NCBI GenBank assembly: GCA_013398275.1
Contig: VZSE01002491.1
Location: 1,054,001 to 1,118,000, forward strand
Length of the DNA: 64,000 nucleotides
Origin: Promerops cafer
Lineage: Eukaryota; Chordata; Aves; Passeriformes; Nectariniidae
Direction: 5' to 3'
The position numbers and the translations under genes were made by a program. Below, one piece after another: positions 61,850 to 64,000 of this stretch; within the stretch, counting starts at the first letter, position 1; the number at the start of each line of letters is the position of its first letter. The notes below the pieces were generated by a model. It saw nothing but the letters and a program-made list of their open reading frames with translations, was not told the origin of the DNA and searched no databases.

Positions 61850-62240
61850 AACCAAGTACTAACAGCATTAGTGCATGTAGTTCACTAAAATGTCAGTTCT
61901 AGGGGATATATGGAGAAACGGATGTGACTGCTCTCTGCTGAGGAGCCAGACAAGTGATCGCTGTAGGTGAGATGAGGTGAGCTGACATGGGGTGCCAGCC
62001 AAGAGATCCTGAGCAGATCTCAAGGGATCTTGAGTTTTGATATCACCAGTGACCCAGTACAGCAATAAAGAGACCTCCCCCCTTAAAGAGCTGTGGAAAA
62101 CAAATTTCAGTGGCTGATGTTGCCACAGAGCTTATAAGAGTGGTGTCTGCTGACTGATGAAAGGCCAGGACAGGCATGGCAAGGCAGGACAAGGCAGGAA
62201 AATAAAGCTCTCTCATGTTCTCTCATCCATGACAGATGAT
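61850..62240 (+). mobile_element. Possible LTR-like element
   Basis: The stretch has LTR-like signals in the right order: a TATA-like TTATAAG near 62131, then AATAAAGC at about 62200, about 70 bp further on, followed by a T/C-rich end. An earlier AATAAAGA sits near 62063. A GGACAAGGCA-type short tandem repeat lies between the signals (62165-62200). I do not recognise the family, and no clear TG...CA ends or target duplication were found. It could also be unique DNA with chance motifs. Confidence 0.3.
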
Positions 62241-64000
62241 GCTTTCTGTATATGTGTTGTCTACAGTCTGATAAGTTTAATGCTAAGAATATATATATGG
62301 TTCTTACTTTAAAGCATCAGAAAAAATACTCTTTTATCTTAGTACATCTGTTGGGTAATCATTATCATCACAGATATGAGTAATATTATTCCTCTTAATA
62401 TGTAAATAACTAGATATAGGCAGAACTATTTGAATGAATCAAACAAAAGTGGAGGCTGTAGAGGTTTTGTGCAATCACCCTGAAAAGGAAGCTGCCTGTC
62501 AGCCCTCCTCCTTCCTCATATCAGCATTTCCCTGAATGCCCTCATGAGTATTTTGACATATTGCTTTTTCCCTCCATCCTGTATGTGTAAAGCAGATTCC
62601 AAAACTTCCCAGAGGTTTTAGCTTCCAGGGCTAAAGGGGGCTGAGAGATACCCAAACTCACTTGGGATCTCACTGGCACTGACAGCTGCCAGGGAAGGAA
62701 ACCAGAACTCTGTGACTCGTGGGATCACAGTTTGTTCTGCATCCAAGGCTGTTCTTGACTACTGCTCCTCTTTGGGCCATATCCCAGGTGTGTTTGCATC
62801 TTCCTTTCATATTTACATGCTAAACACAGAATTGGTGCCTAGAGAGAAATCTTTGTGAGCTCTCCTCTAATAGAACAGGACCATGCTGCTTCCTCCTCTG
62901 GGGAGAAGGGAAGGTGTGAGTTGCAGTACAAAGGCAGAGAATAAAAAATGGTGGGGGAATTTCTGGATGTTTGTAGTATTTGCCCATCACTAAACAGTTG
63001 AAGAAATGGAGAATTATAAGGTACATGCAGCAGGTGACCTGGGACAAAAGGCAGCCTACAATTTTCACGTTTTAGGAAACACACAAAAAGAAAAATATGA
63101 AAAGTAGTCAGAATCACAACAGAAGGATTGATTCCCTGTTGTTTGATAGATTGCATTTGTCAGCTCTTCCCAATACTGGTCTGATTCTGTACTTTTAGAA
63201 TTGCTGGGAAAACTCCTGCTGACTTCACAAAGCCCAGAGTTTGTCTGGTGCTGAGTACAGCTGAACACTCATGCTCTGATTGCACATCCCATTCTGATAC
63301 ACTGCAGCTTCTCAGCATATGATGCTGCATTTCCCCAGGCTCAACGGGCAGATTTTGGTGTGCCTAAAACAGCTATTCTGGCAAGTTAGCAAAATACTGA
63401 ATCCCTGAACATAAACTATGAGAATCAATCAGCTGGGGGAAAGTCAAGCTGAGTGGGAGGAAAGGGCAGGAAGAAGCATCTGCAGTGTATTTAAAATCCA
63501 AAACACTTTAATGTATATAATTATGGCATGTAATACACACGGGAAAAATCTTGCGGTGATCTTCCAGGGGAAGTTCCCACTTACAGCACTTGCCCTGTGC
63601 CTGTAAGTCATGGAGGCTGTTGCCTTCTCAGAGTTCCCAGGTTTTATATTTCTATACTATATATACATGTATATGTAGGATGATACTTCCCAGGGGAGAG
63701 CATCTAGAGATGGTGGGAAAGCTTATGTATTTTGGTGACCCCAAGAGTTATGCCACGGGGGAAGGTTGGCTCTTGACAGGGCTACTCAAGCCTCACACAG
63801 GGAGCCAAATTACAGAAAGACTGGAAAGCAGCCCCCCCCCCTTGAAACCAGCTGATAAGTAGAGAGAGCAGAGAACGCACTCACAGAGCAAGACTCAGGC
63901 AATTGAACAGGAAAGAACTTCTGTTAGAATTAAAAACACAGAAAAAGAGATAATATGTCACTTTTCTAGATGATGAACATCAGCACCTTCACCAAACCTG
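62241..64000. other. Intergenic, nothing recognised
   Basis: About 1.8 kb to the right edge. No exon, RNA gene or repeat family could be named apart from a C10 run at 63832-63841. Two overlapping minus-strand frames (62820-63156) have no domain. Confidence 0.6.

Noticed and set aside
10096..64000. IPO5 or other neighbouring gene exons, tRNA, snRNA or miRNA genes
   Set aside because: No IPO5-like (HEAT-repeat) coding segment, tRNA internal promoter pattern, U-snRNA start or convincing hairpin was seen. A folding and database search could still find small RNAs.

Overview
The window looks like nuclear DNA from a bird, most likely a songbird. It is intron-bearing and gene-poor, with CR1 LINE fragments of different ages and a solo LTR of a type familiar from passerine genomes. 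There are no operons, ribosome binding sites, CRISPR arrays, rRNA or tRNA genes. The only protein-coding sequence I can defend is the last coding exon of RAP2A, a Ras-family small GTPase, on the + strand. It encodes residues 106-183, including the NKxD and SAK guanine-binding motifs and the CNIQ prenylation box. Exon 1 (residues 1-105) lies to the left of the window.

Layout: 1-6041 is the 3' part of the RAP2A intron. 6042-6279 is the coding part of exon 2. 6280 to about 10095 is a long 3' UTR ending at two AATAAA signals 72 bp apart. From about 10.1 kb to 64 kb the sequence is intergenic. In amniotes RAP2A sits between MBNL2 and IPO5, so this is probably the RAP2A-IPO5 interval, but no IPO5 exon is visible.

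The intergenic part contains a fairly young CR1 3' end on the minus strand (11873 to about 12250), with a recognisable ORF2 C-terminus. It also has several much older, frame-broken CR1 relics, at about 21.3-21.6, 28.4-29.4, 39.2-39.5, 50.7-51.4 and 60.1-61.5 kb. There is a solo LTR at 30183-30757, a possible second LTR near 61.85-62.24 kb, microsatellites and homopolymer runs. Small CpG-enriched patches lie near 23.9, 33.7, 42.1 and 51.9 kb, and there are AT-rich blocks with TAAT-type motifs. The patches and AT-rich blocks are candidates for regulatory DNA, which is inference only.

I found no convincing new multi-gene system. The observations most worth following are the RAP2A 3' end, the CpG patches in the desert, the nested ancient CR1 with a GC-rich insert, and an 18-bp tandem repeat that stays in frame. 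CR1 and LTR calls rest on remembered family consensus patterns, not on an alignment, so their edges are approximate.
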